From CAYMYN01 sp964394665 (GTDB taxonomy: Bacteria; Planctomycetota; UBA1135; GCA-002686595), in NCBI GenBank assembly GCA_964394665.1, contig CAYMYN010000061.1, positions 1 to 15,582 of the forward strand: a stretch of DNA of 15,582 nucleotides. Reading direction: 5' to 3'. Positions 1-9,000 of this stretch are shown in pieces (positions within the stretch are counted from its first letter, which is position 1; each line of letters begins with the position of its first letter). The position numbers and the translations under genes are program-made. The notes beneath the pieces are model-generated. The model was not told the origin of the DNA and ran no database searches. It saw only the letters and a program-made list of their open reading frames with translations.

Positions 1-2
1 GC

Positions 3-485
3 ACGCGGCTCTCGAGCAAGCCGCCCTACGGCGCCCCGCAGGCGACCGGGCCGCCGGACGCCGACCCGCGGGCCGACGACCCACGGGCCTGGGCCAGCCA
101 GGAGCCCGACGGGGGCCCCGAGTGGCTCGAGCTCGACTATCCCAAGCCCCTGCGGGTCTCGAACGTGCGCGTGTTCCAGGTGAACTCCGGGGGCGCGCTC
201 GCGGAGCTGGTCGCGATCGAACCCGGCGGGACGCGACACACGTTGTGGGCGGGGCACTCGAGCCCCGAGCCCGGCCCGTTCGAGATCGCGGTGCCGACCA
301 CTCCCTATCGCGTGGCGAGCCTGCGCCTCGTGCTCGACACCCGCCGCGCCGCGGGCTGGAACGAGATCGACGCGGTCGAGCTCCGCGGCCCGGACGGCGC
401 GGCCTGGGCCAGCGCCGCGCGCGCCAGCAGCGCCTACGGAGCGACTCGCATCGGATCCCACCCGCTCGGCACGCTCCTGCGTTGA
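3..485 (+). CDS. C-terminal end of a protein with a discoidin-like (F5/8 type C-like) domain, 5' truncated
   Basis: The reading frame is open from the left edge of the window to a TGA at 483-485, so only the last 160 residues are present. The visible part begins with a segment of the type SSKPPYGAPQATG, followed by a DPRAWAS...PDGGPEWLELDY block, a beta-rich middle (RVFQVN, TRHTLWAG) and a closing GWNEIDAVEL motif. This pattern of a composition-biased loop, a WLEL strand and a terminal WNEIDAVEL strand is what I know from galactose-binding-like beta-sandwich domains at the ends of secreted planctomycete proteins. Such domains usually bind glycans or surfaces, but the ligand cannot be read from sequence. 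The N-terminal part, any catalytic domain and the signal peptide lie outside the window. The gene converges on mce with 25 bases between the stops. Confidence 0.7.
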   Translation, partial: TRLSSKPPYGAPQATGPPDADPRADDPRAWASQEPDGGPEWLELDYPKPLRVSNVRVFQVNSGGALAELVAIEPGGTRHTLWAGHSSPEPGPFEIAVPTTPYRVASLRLVLDTRRAAGWNEIDAVELRGPDGAAWASAARASSAYGATRIGSHPLGTLLR

Positions 486-488
486 GCG

Positions 489-505
489 GCGGAGCAGGCC
501 TCCGC
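489..505. terminator. Short hairpin between convergent stops (possible bidirectional terminator)
   Basis: A 6-bp perfect inverted repeat, GCGGAG/CTCCGC with a 5-base loop, fills most of the 25 bases between the convergent stops at 485 and 511. There is no T-run on either side, so this is a weak call made from position more than sequence. Confidence 0.3.
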
Positions 506-510
506 GCCCC

Positions 511-969
511 TCAGCCGCGCGCGTGGGGATCCTCGACCAGCTCGACGAGCACGCCGCCGGTGCTCGTGGGGTGCACGAACGCGATCGTCGTGCCGTGCGA
601 GCCGGGCCGCGGGGCGCTGTCGATGAGGCGCACGCCGCGGGCCAGTAGGGCGCGGATTGCCGCCGCGCAATCGGCGACCTCGAGCGCCACGTGGTGCAGG
701 CCCGGGCCCCGTTTCTCGAGGAAACGCGACACCGGCGAGGCGTCGGATGCGGGCTCGACCAGCTCGATGCGCTGGGACCCGGCGTAGCACACGAGCACGT
801 TGACCTGCTGGTCGGCGACGTGCTCGGGCTCGCCGCAGGTGAGCCCCAGGGCCTGCTCCCAGGCCGGGCGCGCCTCGGCCAGGCTCTTCACCACGATCGC
901 GACGTGGTGCAGGCCGCGCGCGACGCCGCGCAGCGCCTCGGGGATCGGGGGCGGGGGCAGCGCGCCCAT
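511..969 (-). CDS. mce: Methylmalonyl-CoA epimerase (VOC superfamily)
   Basis: The 152-residue product matches the methylmalonyl-CoA epimerase family, which interconverts the (R) and (S) isomers of methylmalonyl-CoA so that the B12-dependent mutase can use or release them. It has the two beta-alpha-beta-beta-beta halves of the vicinal oxygen chelate fold: the first opens with GLHHVAIVVKSL (residues 19-30), the second with GPGLHHVALEV (88-98), followed by HGTTIAFVHP and GGVLVELVEDP. By family alignment the metal ligands are His22, Gln54 (or Gln55), His93 and Glu143, all present. The ATG at 969 is preferred over an upstream in-frame start because the longer version adds arginine-rich residues encoded within the end of the mutase gene. 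The start lies 2 bases after the mutase stop (TGA-AC-ATG), so translation is probably coupled. Length is normal for the family. Confidence 0.93.
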   Translation of the reverse strand: MGALPPPPIPEALRGVARGLHHVAIVVKSLAEARPAWEQALGLTCGEPEHVADQQVNVLVCYAGSQRIELVEPASDASPVSRFLEKRGPGLHHVALEVADCAAAIRALLARGVRLIDSAPRPGSHGTTIAFVHPTSTGGVLVELVEDPHARG

Positions 970-971
970 GT

Positions 972-2639
<1,668 letters not shown>

Positions 2640-2688
2640 GGCGGTTCTGCCCCAGCGGGCGAGACCATCCGCGCGCGTGGGGGCGCAG

Positions 2689-2694
2689 AGTCTA
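2689..2694 (-). promoter_or_regulatory. Possible -10 element for the mutase-epimerase unit
   Basis: The minus strand reads GGGGTAGACTCTG about 50 bases upstream of the mutase ATG. TAGACT matches 4 of 6 positions of the TATAAT consensus and resembles the TAGANT type seen upstream of tatC at 11292-11297. No convincing -35 element is present at the right distance, so this is tentative. Confidence 0.25.
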
Positions 2695-2759
2695 CCCCGG
2701 GCCAGGCGGCGGGCCTCGAATAGCGCCGCGCGAACCCCGTAGGCGCGCCGCTCCGCCGC

Positions 2760-2774
2760 GCGGATACCATCCGC
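2760..2774. promoter_or_regulatory. Operator-like palindrome in the divergent mutase/surface-protein intergenic region
   Basis: GCGGATACCATCCGC is a 6-bp perfect inverted repeat with a 3-base centre. The half-site CATCCGC recurs at 2666-2672 and 2791-2797, and a second small inverted repeat (GCCTGG/CCAGGC, 2773-2791) overlaps its right side. It lies in the 234-bp space between the divergent starts at 2639 and 2874, which otherwise shows no gene. This could be a regulator site, but only the symmetry and the repetition support it. Confidence 0.25.
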
Positions 2775-2873
2775 CTGGTCCCCAGCCAGGCATCCGCTCG
2801 CGGCGCCGTCCCCAGCCGCCCGGTCGCGCCCCGCGTGTGCCGTGCGCAACGTCCCGATCGCTCTCCCTCGACC

Positions 2874-5800
2874 ATGCGCCGAGCCCCCCTCCTGTTCGCA
2901 CTCCTCGTCCTCTCGCTCCTGGCCGGCCTGGCGTGGTACGCCCTGGGACCGGCGCCCGGTCCGGGTGCGCAGGTCCCGGCCCAGGGGAGCTCGCGCACGG
3001 TGCCCGCCCCCGGGATCCCGGCGCCGGAGCCGACCCCGCGCGCGGACTCGGCCGCCGTCGAACGCGAGACCGGGTTGCCGGCGCGCGCGAGCGCATCCCA
3101 GCCGGACACGGCCGAGGCCACTCCCATCCTGCGCGGGCGGGTCGAGCTCTCCCAGGACTGCCGCCGCGAGGATGGGCTGCGCGTCTACGCCCTCGATCGG
3201 GCCGTGACCGTGGAGCAACTCGCCGCCGCCCTCTACCGGGAGCGCCACGGAGAGTCGCCGCGCGCGGACGAGGACGGGGAGGAGGACGGGGAGCGACCCC
3301 GCAGCGCTCCCGCCGACGCGCCGCGCATCCTGGCGCGCACGGGCGTCGACGGCGAGGGTCGCTTCGAGCTGCGGCTCGAGGGCCCGCACGAAGGCCCGGT
3401 GCACCTCTCGGCCCTCGGTCGCTACGCCTACCTCGCCGACAGCCGGCCGCTGAACCCCAGCAGCGCCCAGGGCGAGGTCGGCCTGGGTCTCTCCTGCGGG
3501 GCGGAGATCCTGGGCGTGCTCGTGCCGCCCCAGGGCAGCGATCCGGCGAGCCTCGAGGGCACCGAGGTGCGCGTGCGGCTGGCGGCCCTCGGTCGGCCGG
3601 CCGCGGGCCCCGCGCGCCTGGCGCGCGCCGACGGACAGGGGCGCTTCGAGCTTGGAGGCCTGCCGGTGCGAGTCGGGCTCGAGTTGCTCGCCAAGCCCGA
3701 GGCCCACCCCTACGCGCGCCTGGACATCGGGCGCCTCGAGGCGGGGATCCGGCGCGAGGTGCGCCTCGAGTTGGCCCACGGGGCGCGCCTGATCGGCGTC
3801 GTGCTCGACGAGGACGGCGCCCCCGTCCCCCGGGCCCGGGTCGAGGTGCTGCCGGAGGGTTCGCTGTTCGACCTCGAGTGGTCCACGCGCACGCGGCGCT
3901 GCGACGCCGAGGGCCGCTTCGACCTGCGCGGGCTGGCGGCCGGACCGCTGCTCGTGCGCGGATCGGCGCGCGGCTTCCTCGAGAGCACGCTGCAACGCTT
4001 CGAGCTCGCCGAGGGCGCCGCGCGCAGCGGGGTCGAGCTGCGCCTCTCGCGCGGGTCCTCGATCCGCGGGCGCGTGAGCTGGCCCGACGGGCGGCCGGTC
4101 GTGGACGCGTTCGCCAGCGCGCGGTTCGACCCGACCCAGTCCATGGGCATGGGCGGCTACTCCGCCATGCGCGGAGGCCGGGGCGAGGCGCGCAGCGACG
4201 AGCAGGGCCACTTCCGCATCGGCGGGCTGGGGCGCGGCCCCTTCGTCGTGCGCCTCGAGGCCACGCCCCCCGACGACCTGCCCGGTGCCGACGGCGAGGC
4301 GTGGATCGCCCACCTGCCCTCCATGCCGCCCGACGGACCGGAGCTCGACGTCGTGCTCGCGGCCCCCGAGGGCATCCGCGGCCAGGTGCTCGACGTAGGG
4401 GGCACCCCCATCGAGCGCTTCCGCATCAGCGCCATCCGCATCGCCGCCACGAGCGGCGTCGAACTGGGCGTCGAGACCCTCGAGCGCGGCTTCGAGGACG
4501 GCGAGGGGCGCTTTCGCTTCGCGGGTCTGGCCCCCGGCAAGTGGCGCTTCTTCGCCGCCGCCGAGGGTTTCGCGCGCAGCGCGGCGTTGACCCTCGACCT
4601 GCCGCGGCCGGTCGACGCCGATCCCGCGCGCTTCGAGCTCGAACGCGCGGCGCTCGTCGAGGGCATCGTGCTCGGGTTCGACGGCCGTCCCGTGGGCGAG
4701 GCCCAGGTGAGCGTGATCGATGGTCAACCGGGCTTCATGCGCATGATGGGCGCCGCCCCGGAGCCTCCGGGTGCGCGCACCGACGCCAGCGGACGCTTCC
4801 GCATCGACGATTTGCCGCCCGGCGCGCTCAGCCTGTCGGCCAAGGCCGAGGGCTACGCCAGCTCCGCGCCCCGCTCCCTCGAGCTCGCCCCCGATCAGGA
4901 GCTGCGCGGCCTCGAGCTCGTGCTGCGCGAGGGCGGGCGGATCGAGGGACAGGTCTTCGACGCGGAGGGTCGGCCAGCGCGCGGCGCGACCGTGCAGCTC
5001 CTGCACACCGCCGACATGGACTGGCGCTTCGAGCGCACCGACGGCGAGGGTCGCTTCCTCGCCGCGCGCCTCGATCCGGGCACCTGGCGCGCGCTCTACA
5101 TGCCGCGTGGGTTCGGCACCGAGAGCTTCGCCAGCGCCGAGGCGGAGAACCTCGACGTGGGCGAGCTGATGCGCGACATGGCGATGGCGATGGCCGACGT
5201 GGAGGACGGTCGCACGGTGCAGGTCGTGCTCGGCGCGCCGCCGGAGGATCCGGTGCGCGTGCGCGGTCGGGTCTTGCTCGGGGGCGATCCGTACCCCGGC
5301 GCGATCGTGGCCTTCTACCGCGAGGGAACCAAGGCCCTCGAGCGCATGCGCGCCTCCAGCAGCAAGGAGGACGGGTCCTTCGAGGTGCTGCTGGATGCGC
5401 CGGGGCCGCACATGGTGCAGGTCCAGAAACTCGGCGCGACCGGGGGGCAACAGACCTCGGTCGAGCTCTCCGTGGACGTGCCGAAGGTGGCCGAGCACGA
5501 GCTCGTGCTCGAGCTTCCGGGCGGGCGCATCTCGGGTCGCCTGCTGGGCCCGGACGGGGAACCGGCGGTCGGCGCGCGCGTGGGCCTGGTCGGCGCGGGC
5601 GCGCAGGAGAGCGGCTCCTTCTTCGGCGGGCACTACAGCGAGCTCGTCGCGGACGAGCGCGGCCGGTACGAGGTCGTCGGGCTGGCGCCGGGGGCCTACC
5701 ACCTCGCGGTGGGCGGGATGACTTCGGGCGGGCTCTTCGGCTCCGACGCGCGCCACGCGCGCGAGGTGCGCCGGGTCGAGCTCGCGCGCGACGAACACGC

Positions 5801-6380
5801 CCGGGACGTGGACTTCCGCCTGCGGGCCCCGGCCAAGCTCAGCGTGCGCGTCGTGGACGAGATCGGCGAGCCGGTGGCGGACGCGGCCGTGTTCGTGCGC
5901 GAGGCCCACGGCGGGACGCTGCTCGAGCGCATGTCGCTCATCACGACGGGCGCCCAGGGGGTCTGCGAGTACGGGGGCCTGGCCCCCGGTCGCTACACGG
6001 TGAGCGCGCGCAAGGGCGGGCGGGCCTCGGCGGAGTCCGGCGCCGTGGAGGTGCGCGCCGACGGGACGGGGACGGTCCAGGTCGTGCTCCAGGAGGGCAC
6101 GCTGCTGCGCATCGAGATCCTGGACGAGGAGGGCAACCCCCTGCGGGCGCACTACAGCGTGCGCGACGCCGACGGCCGCGAGTTCCAGGGCATGTTCGCC
6201 ATGGAGGACCTGATGCAGATGTTGGGCAAGGTCGAGCTGACCTCGAACCAACCCCAGGTCGGTCCCTTGGCGCCCGGGGAGTACAGCGTCGAGGCCCACA
6301 CGGCGGACGGCCGCAGCGCGCAGCGCCCGGTGAGCCTGCGCGGCCAACGCGAGCGCGCCCTGCGCCTGCGCCTGCGTTGA
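2874..6380 (+). CDS. Membrane-anchored multi-module carboxypeptidase-regulatory-like (CarboxypepD_reg/Ig-like) protein
   Basis: The 1168-residue product has a single hydrophobic N-terminal segment (about residues 6-25, no obvious cleavage site) followed by a Pro/Ala-rich linker to about residue 84. The rest is a tandem array of beta-sandwich modules. Each starts with a strand like RIEGQVFDAEGRPARGA or RISGRLLGPDGEPAVGA and closes with a D-GRF--GL-PG-Y pattern. Module starts fall near residues 85, 211, 305, 396, 500, 594, 689, 795, 885, 988 and 1077, giving about eleven copies. The first carries an acidic insert (DEDGEEDGE). This arrangement is known for CarboxypepD_reg-like (PF13620-type) domains of extracellular proteins, usually structural or adhesive; no catalytic motif is visible. 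The ATG at 2874 is chosen because it begins directly before the anchor; a GTG at 2835 is in frame but adds only polar residues. The specific function is unknown. The sulfatase-family gene follows after 65 bases in the same direction. Confidence 0.88.
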   Translation: MRRAPLLFALLVLSLLAGLAWYALGPAPGPGAQVPAQGSSRTVPAPGIPAPEPTPRADSAAVERETGLPARASASQPDTAEATPILRGRVELSQDCRREDGLRVYALDRAVTVEQLAAALYRERHGESPRADEDGEEDGERPRSAPADAPRILARTGVDGEGRFELRLEGPHEGPVHLSALGRYAYLADSRPLNPSSAQGEVGLGLSCGAEILGVLVPPQGSDPASLEGTEVRVRLAALGRPAAGPARLARADGQGRFELGGLPVRVGLELLAKPEAHPYARLDIGRLEAGIRREVRLELAHGARLIGVVLDEDGAPVPRARVEVLPEGSLFDLEWSTRTRRCDAEGRFDLRGLAAGPLLVRGSARGFLESTLQRFELAEGAARSGVELRLSRGSSIRGRVSWPDGRPVVDAFASARFDPTQSMGMGGYSAMRGGRGEARSDEQGHFRIGGLGRGPFVVRLEATPPDDLPGADGEAWIAHLPSMPPDGPELDVVLAAPEGIRGQVLDVGGTPIERFRISAIRIAATSGVELGVETLERGFEDGEGRFRFAGLAPGKWRFFAAAEGFARSAALTLDLPRPVDADPARFELERAALVEGIVLGFDGRPVGEAQVSVIDGQPGFMRMMGAAPEPPGARTDASGRFRIDDLPPGALSLSAKAEGYASSAPRSLELAPDQELRGLELVLREGGRIEGQVFDAEGRPARGATVQLLHTADMDWRFERTDGEGRFLAARLDPGTWRALYMPRGFGTESFASAEAENLDVGELMRDMAMAMADVEDGRTVQVVLGAPPEDPVRVRGRVLLGGDPYPGAIVAFYREGTKALERMRASSSKEDGSFEVLLDAPGPHMVQVQKLGATGGQQTSVELSVDVPKVAEHELVLELPGGRISGRLLGPDGEPAVGARVGLVGAGAQESGSFFGGHYSELVADERGRYEVVGLAPGAYHLAVGGMTSGGLFGSDARHAREVRRVELARDEHARDVDFRLRAPAKLSVRVVDEIGEPVADAAVFVREAHGGTLLERMSLITTGAQGVCEYGGLAPGRYTVSARKGGRASAESGAVEVRADGTGTVQVVLQEGTLLRIEILDEEGNPLRAHYSVRDADGREFQGMFAMEDLMQMLGKVELTSNQPQVGPLAPGEYSVEAHTADGRSAQRPVSLRGQRERALRLRLR

Positions 6381-6408
6381 GGGCCGCCGCGGCGGAGCGA
6401 TCCGGAAC

Positions 6409-6432
6409 CGGCCCGGCCTTGGCCCGGGGCCG
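6409..6432 (+). other. Imperfect GC hairpin between the surface protein and sulfatase genes
   Basis: CGGCCCGG pairs with CCGGGGCCG (one bulged G) around the loop CCTTGG. A separate 12-base palindrome, CCGCCGCGGCGG, lies at 6384-6395 just after the stop codon. Neither has a T-run, and both sit in the 65-base gap between two co-directional genes, so they may attenuate or process the transcript or may be chance in GC-rich DNA. Confidence 0.25.
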
Positions 6433-6445
6433 CGGGGGGTCCAGG

Positions 6446-8005
6446 ATGGGCGGCCCCATGCTCCCTCGCCCCAGACATGCCGCGTCGCTGCTCGCGCTGG
6501 TCCTCCTCGCCGCGGGCTGCGCCCGCGCGCCCGAGCGGCCCAACGTGTTGCTCGTCGTGATCGACACCCTGCGCGCCGATCGGCTCTCCGCGGCGGGCTA
6601 CGGGCGCGAGACGACGCCGCACCTCGACCGCCTGGCGGCCGAGGGTCTGCGCTTCACCCACGCCCAGACCCCGCGCGCAAAGACGACGCCGGCGATGGCG
6701 ACGCTCTTCAGCGGCCTCTATCCGCACGACCACGGCACGCGCGATCTGATCCGGCCCTTGGCGCCCGAGGTGCCGGTGTTGGCCGAGCGGCTCGCGGAGG
6801 GCGGCTACACGACGGTCGGCATCGTCGGCAACTACGTCCTGCAGGCGCGCCTGGCGGGGCTCGAGCGCGGCTTCGAGCACTGGATCGAGGACCTCCCCCA
6901 GACCAGCGGCCTGCCCCCCGCGGGCGTGCCCGAACGCACGGCGCGCTCGCTCACCGACGGCGCCCTGGCGGCCCTGGGTCTGGGTCCCCCGAGCGAAGAC
7001 GGGGCGGCGCCGCGCGAGGCGCGGATCGATGGCGATCGACCTTGGTTCCTGTACCTGCACTACATGGACCCCCACGGCCTCTACGAGCCGCCGCCCGAGC
7101 ACCGCGTCTTCCACAGCGAGCGACCCGATCCGATCCCGCGGCATCTCCCCGTCCGACCCGGCGCCGCCCACGCGCCGTGGGTGGCCGAGTACAACGTGCT
7201 CGACGAGGATCGGCTCAGCGACGGGAGCATCGACGCCAACTCGGTGCGCGATCGCTACGACGGCGAGGTGCGCTACGTCGACGCCGAGCTCGGGCGCCTG
7301 TTCGACGCCCTGCGCGCCGCGGGCCTGCTCGAGCGCACCCTGGTGATCGTGGTCGCCGACCACGGCGAGAGCCTCGGGGAACAGGACTACTGGTTCGAGC
7401 ACGGCCGCAACGCCTCCGAGGTCACCTGCCGCGTGCCGCTGCTCGTGCGGTTCCCCGCCGGATCGCCCTGGCGCGCGGCCAGCGGCGTGCGCCGCGCGGA
7501 CGTCCCGCTGGCGGACCTGGCGCCGACCCTGTGCGCCTGGCTCGACCTCGCGCCGCCCCGCGAGCCCGGCCGCGACCCGCTCGTCGGCCGCGCGCGCCCC
7601 GAGCTCGCGCTGCGCGACGACCCGGGCCCCACTCCGGTCCTCTGCGAGAAGGTCGAGCGCACGGACCTCGCCGGCGCCGTGCAGACCAAGGCCGTGCGCC
7701 TGGGCGACTGGAAGCTGCTCGTGCGCTTGACGTTCGTCCCGGACGAGACCGCGGACGGCGCGCGGCGCCGCGTCGTGCTGGGCGAGGAGCTCTACGACCT
7801 GGCGCGCGATCCCTACGAGACGCGCGACCTCTCCGGCGCGCCGCCCGCGGACGCGCCGCTGGCCGAGCTGCGCGCCTGGTCGGCGCGTTTCCTGGCCGCG
7901 GATCCCGACCTCGGCGAGCTCGGCGAGACCCTCGGGCACGAGCGCGACGAGCTGCGGCGCATCGACCCCGACACCCTGCGGCGCCTGGAGTCCCTGGGTT
8001 ACTGA
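6446..8005 (+). CDS. Sulfatase-family (alkaline phosphatase superfamily) lipoprotein with Thr at the nucleophile position
   Basis: The 519-residue product begins with a lipoprotein signal (LLALVLLAAGC, lipobox Cys25), so it should be membrane-tethered outside the cytoplasm. The sulfatase fold is clear: RPNVLLVVIDTLRADRL (31-47, metal ligand Asp40), GYGRETTPHLDRLAAEGLRF, GLYPHDHG (90-97), PWFLYLHYMDPHGLYEPP, VVADHGESLGEQ (metal ligands Asp305 and His306), KAVRLGDWKLL and ELYDLARDPYETRDL near the C-terminus. The usual C/S-x-P-x-R activation motif is replaced by TTPAM at 80-84, so the residue matured to formylglycine in sulfatases is Thr80 and the following Arg is Met. Thr-type members of this superfamily include phosphotransferases and phosphodiesterases, so a sulfate ester substrate should not be assumed. 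The ATG at 6446 has GGGGGGT a few bases upstream; the ATG at 6458 is an alternative. The stop overlaps the convergent neighbour by 7 bases. Confidence 0.9.
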   Translation: MGGPMLPRPRHAASLLALVLLAAGCARAPERPNVLLVVIDTLRADRLSAAGYGRETTPHLDRLAAEGLRFTHAQTPRAKTTPAMATLFSGLYPHDHGTRDLIRPLAPEVPVLAERLAEGGYTTVGIVGNYVLQARLAGLERGFEHWIEDLPQTSGLPPAGVPERTARSLTDGALAALGLGPPSEDGAAPREARIDGDRPWFLYLHYMDPHGLYEPPPEHRVFHSERPDPIPRHLPVRPGAAHAPWVAEYNVLDEDRLSDGSIDANSVRDRYDGEVRYVDAELGRLFDALRAAGLLERTLVIVVADHGESLGEQDYWFEHGRNASEVTCRVPLLVRFPAGSPWRAASGVRRADVPLADLAPTLCAWLDLAPPREPGRDPLVGRARPELALRDDPGPTPVLCEKVERTDLAGAVQTKAVRLGDWKLLVRLTFVPDETADGARRRVVLGEELYDLARDPYETRDLSGAPPADAPLAELRAWSARFLAADPDLGELGETLGHERDELRRIDPDTLRRLESLGY

Positions 8006-8727
8006 CCGGCGTCCTCGAGCTCGAGCGCCAGGCCCCAGCCGTGCCCCGAGCGGAGGATCTCCACCGACAGGCCGCGCACCAGCGAGCTGTCGTCGACGCG
8101 CAGCGGGCGCCAGGCGTCGTTGCTCGGCCGATCGGCCGTCCAACCGGCCTCGACCGTGCGCGTGAACAGCCGCTCGGAAGCGCGCGCGGCGCTGCCGTCG
8201 GCGGGCAGGTCGAGTTCGACGCGCTCGGACCCCTCGACGCCCGTCACCGGGTGCCGGGTCGTCACCGCGAGCACGAGGCGCGTCGTCGGCGCCTGCTCGC
8301 CCGCGGCACGCGGGCGGGGTGGCAGGAAGCGCACCGCGCTCGGCGGCCCATCGCAGGCGACCAGGCGGCCGTGCAGACCCGCCGGCAGGCGCGCCTCGAG
8401 GCGCAGGGCTTGGCCGAAGAACAGGCTGACCCCCGCGCCGGGATCCGCGCCCGCGCCCGGGTAGAGCAGCGGCAGCTCGAGGGCCTGCGCGCGTTCGGCG
8501 AGCAAGGCGGCCAGGGCGTGCGCGTCGGTCCCCTGCGCCAGGTGCAGGTCGAGCGCCGCGCGCCGCACCTGGTCGCCCACGCGCGCCTCGACCGCGACCT
8601 GCACCCGCCCGCCGCCGGGCTCCGAGAGGGCGCCGCTGAGCGTGAGCTGCACCAGGCCCTGGGCGGCGGTGGGCGCGGCGAGGAGCGGCAGGCTGACGAG
8701 CAGCAGGAGGATCGGGCGCAGGTTCAT
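7999..8727 (-). CDS. Secreted protein of unknown function
   Basis: The 242-residue product has a standard Sec signal peptide: MNLRP, a leucine-rich core to about residue 18, and a likely cleavage after PTAA near residue 22. I do not recognise the mature part. It reads as beta-rich, with alternating strands such as GRVQVAVEARV, TRLVLAVTTRH and SERVELDLPAD, and it ends in SVEILRSGHGWGLALELEDAGQ. No Cys pair, catalytic motif or membrane segment is evident beyond the signal. The ATG at 8727 is well supported by GGAG six bases upstream (CCGGAGTTCCCCATG on the coding strand). Its stop codon TAA overlaps the end of the convergent sulfatase-family gene. The tRNA upstream is on the same strand but has its own promoter-like sequence and a strong hairpin in between, so co-transcription is unlikely. 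Codon use and GC resemble the neighbours. Confidence 0.8.
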   Translation of the reverse strand: MNLRPILLLLVSLPLLAAPTAAQGLVQLTLSGALSEPGGGRVQVAVEARVGDQVRRAALDLHLAQGTDAHALAALLAERAQALELPLLYPGAGADPGAGVSLFFGQALRLEARLPAGLHGRLVACDGPPSAVRFLPPRPRAAGEQAPTTRLVLAVTTRHPVTGVEGSERVELDLPADGSAARASERLFTRTVEAGWTADRPSNDAWRPLRVDDSSLVRGLSVEILRSGHGWGLALELEDAGQ

Positions 8728-8860
8728 GGGGAACTCCGGGGCGGACGGGCGCCCAGGGACGCGGCCACGGGGACGAATCTTCCGCGCGAGCGGAGGGTCC
8801 TCACCGTTGGAGCGCGGTGCGAGCTCGACGCCGGCGCGGTGCGGGCGGGCTGGAACGCGC

Positions 8861-8900
8861 CGCGGCCGGCCGCGGGCTGGCTCGCCCGCGGCCGGCCGCG
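8861..8900 (-). terminator. 17-bp perfect GC hairpin directly downstream of tRNA-Gln (putative terminator or processing signal)
   Basis: Positions 8861-8877 and 8884-8900 are perfect reverse complements with a 6-base loop (TGGCTC on the plus strand). On the tRNA strand the hairpin begins 10 bases after the encoded CCA, the normal place for a terminator or 3' processing signal. There is no T-run behind it, so a canonical intrinsic terminator is not shown. Each arm also contains the self-complementary core CGCGGCCGGCCGCG. Confidence 0.5.
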
Positions 8901-8910
8901 ACGTGGAAGG

Positions 8911-8985
8911 TGGTTACCCCGCCAGGACTCGAACATGGAATGACTGGACCAAAACCAGTTGTGTTGCCAATTACACCACGGGGTA
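8911..8985 (-). tRNA. tRNA-Gln (anticodon UUG) with encoded CCA
   Basis: The minus strand folds as a complete tRNA: acceptor TACCCCG/CGGGGTA (7 bp), D stem GTGT/ACAC with loop AATTGGCA, anticodon stem ACTGG/CCAGT with loop TTTTGGT, a 4-base variable loop, and T stem CCATG/CCTGG around the loop TTCGAGT. Reading after U33 the anticodon is UUG, decoding CAA and, by wobble, CAG. The weak U1-A72 pair fits glutamine tRNAs recognised by bacterial GatCAB. The discriminator is A73, and ACC A continues as a genome-encoded CCA at 8913-8911. One T-stem pair (52-62) is a T-C mismatch. No protein-coding frame is needed here, and the region is noticeably less GC-rich than its surroundings. Confidence 0.93.
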
Positions 8986-9000
8986 CCGCGAGGGGCGGGC

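Noticed and set aside
2837..6445. Plus-strand frame open from 2837 into the sulfatase-family gene, suggesting one giant fused protein
   Set aside because: The upstream part is arginine-rich shadow sequence of the 2874-6380 gene in another frame; the lipoprotein signal after 6446 marks the real start.
7042..8943. Plus-strand 633-codon frame over the sulfatase C-terminus and the tRNA
   Set aside because: Arg/Pro/Ala-rich composition, no family resemblance, and overlap with the well-supported secreted protein and tRNA on the opposite strand.
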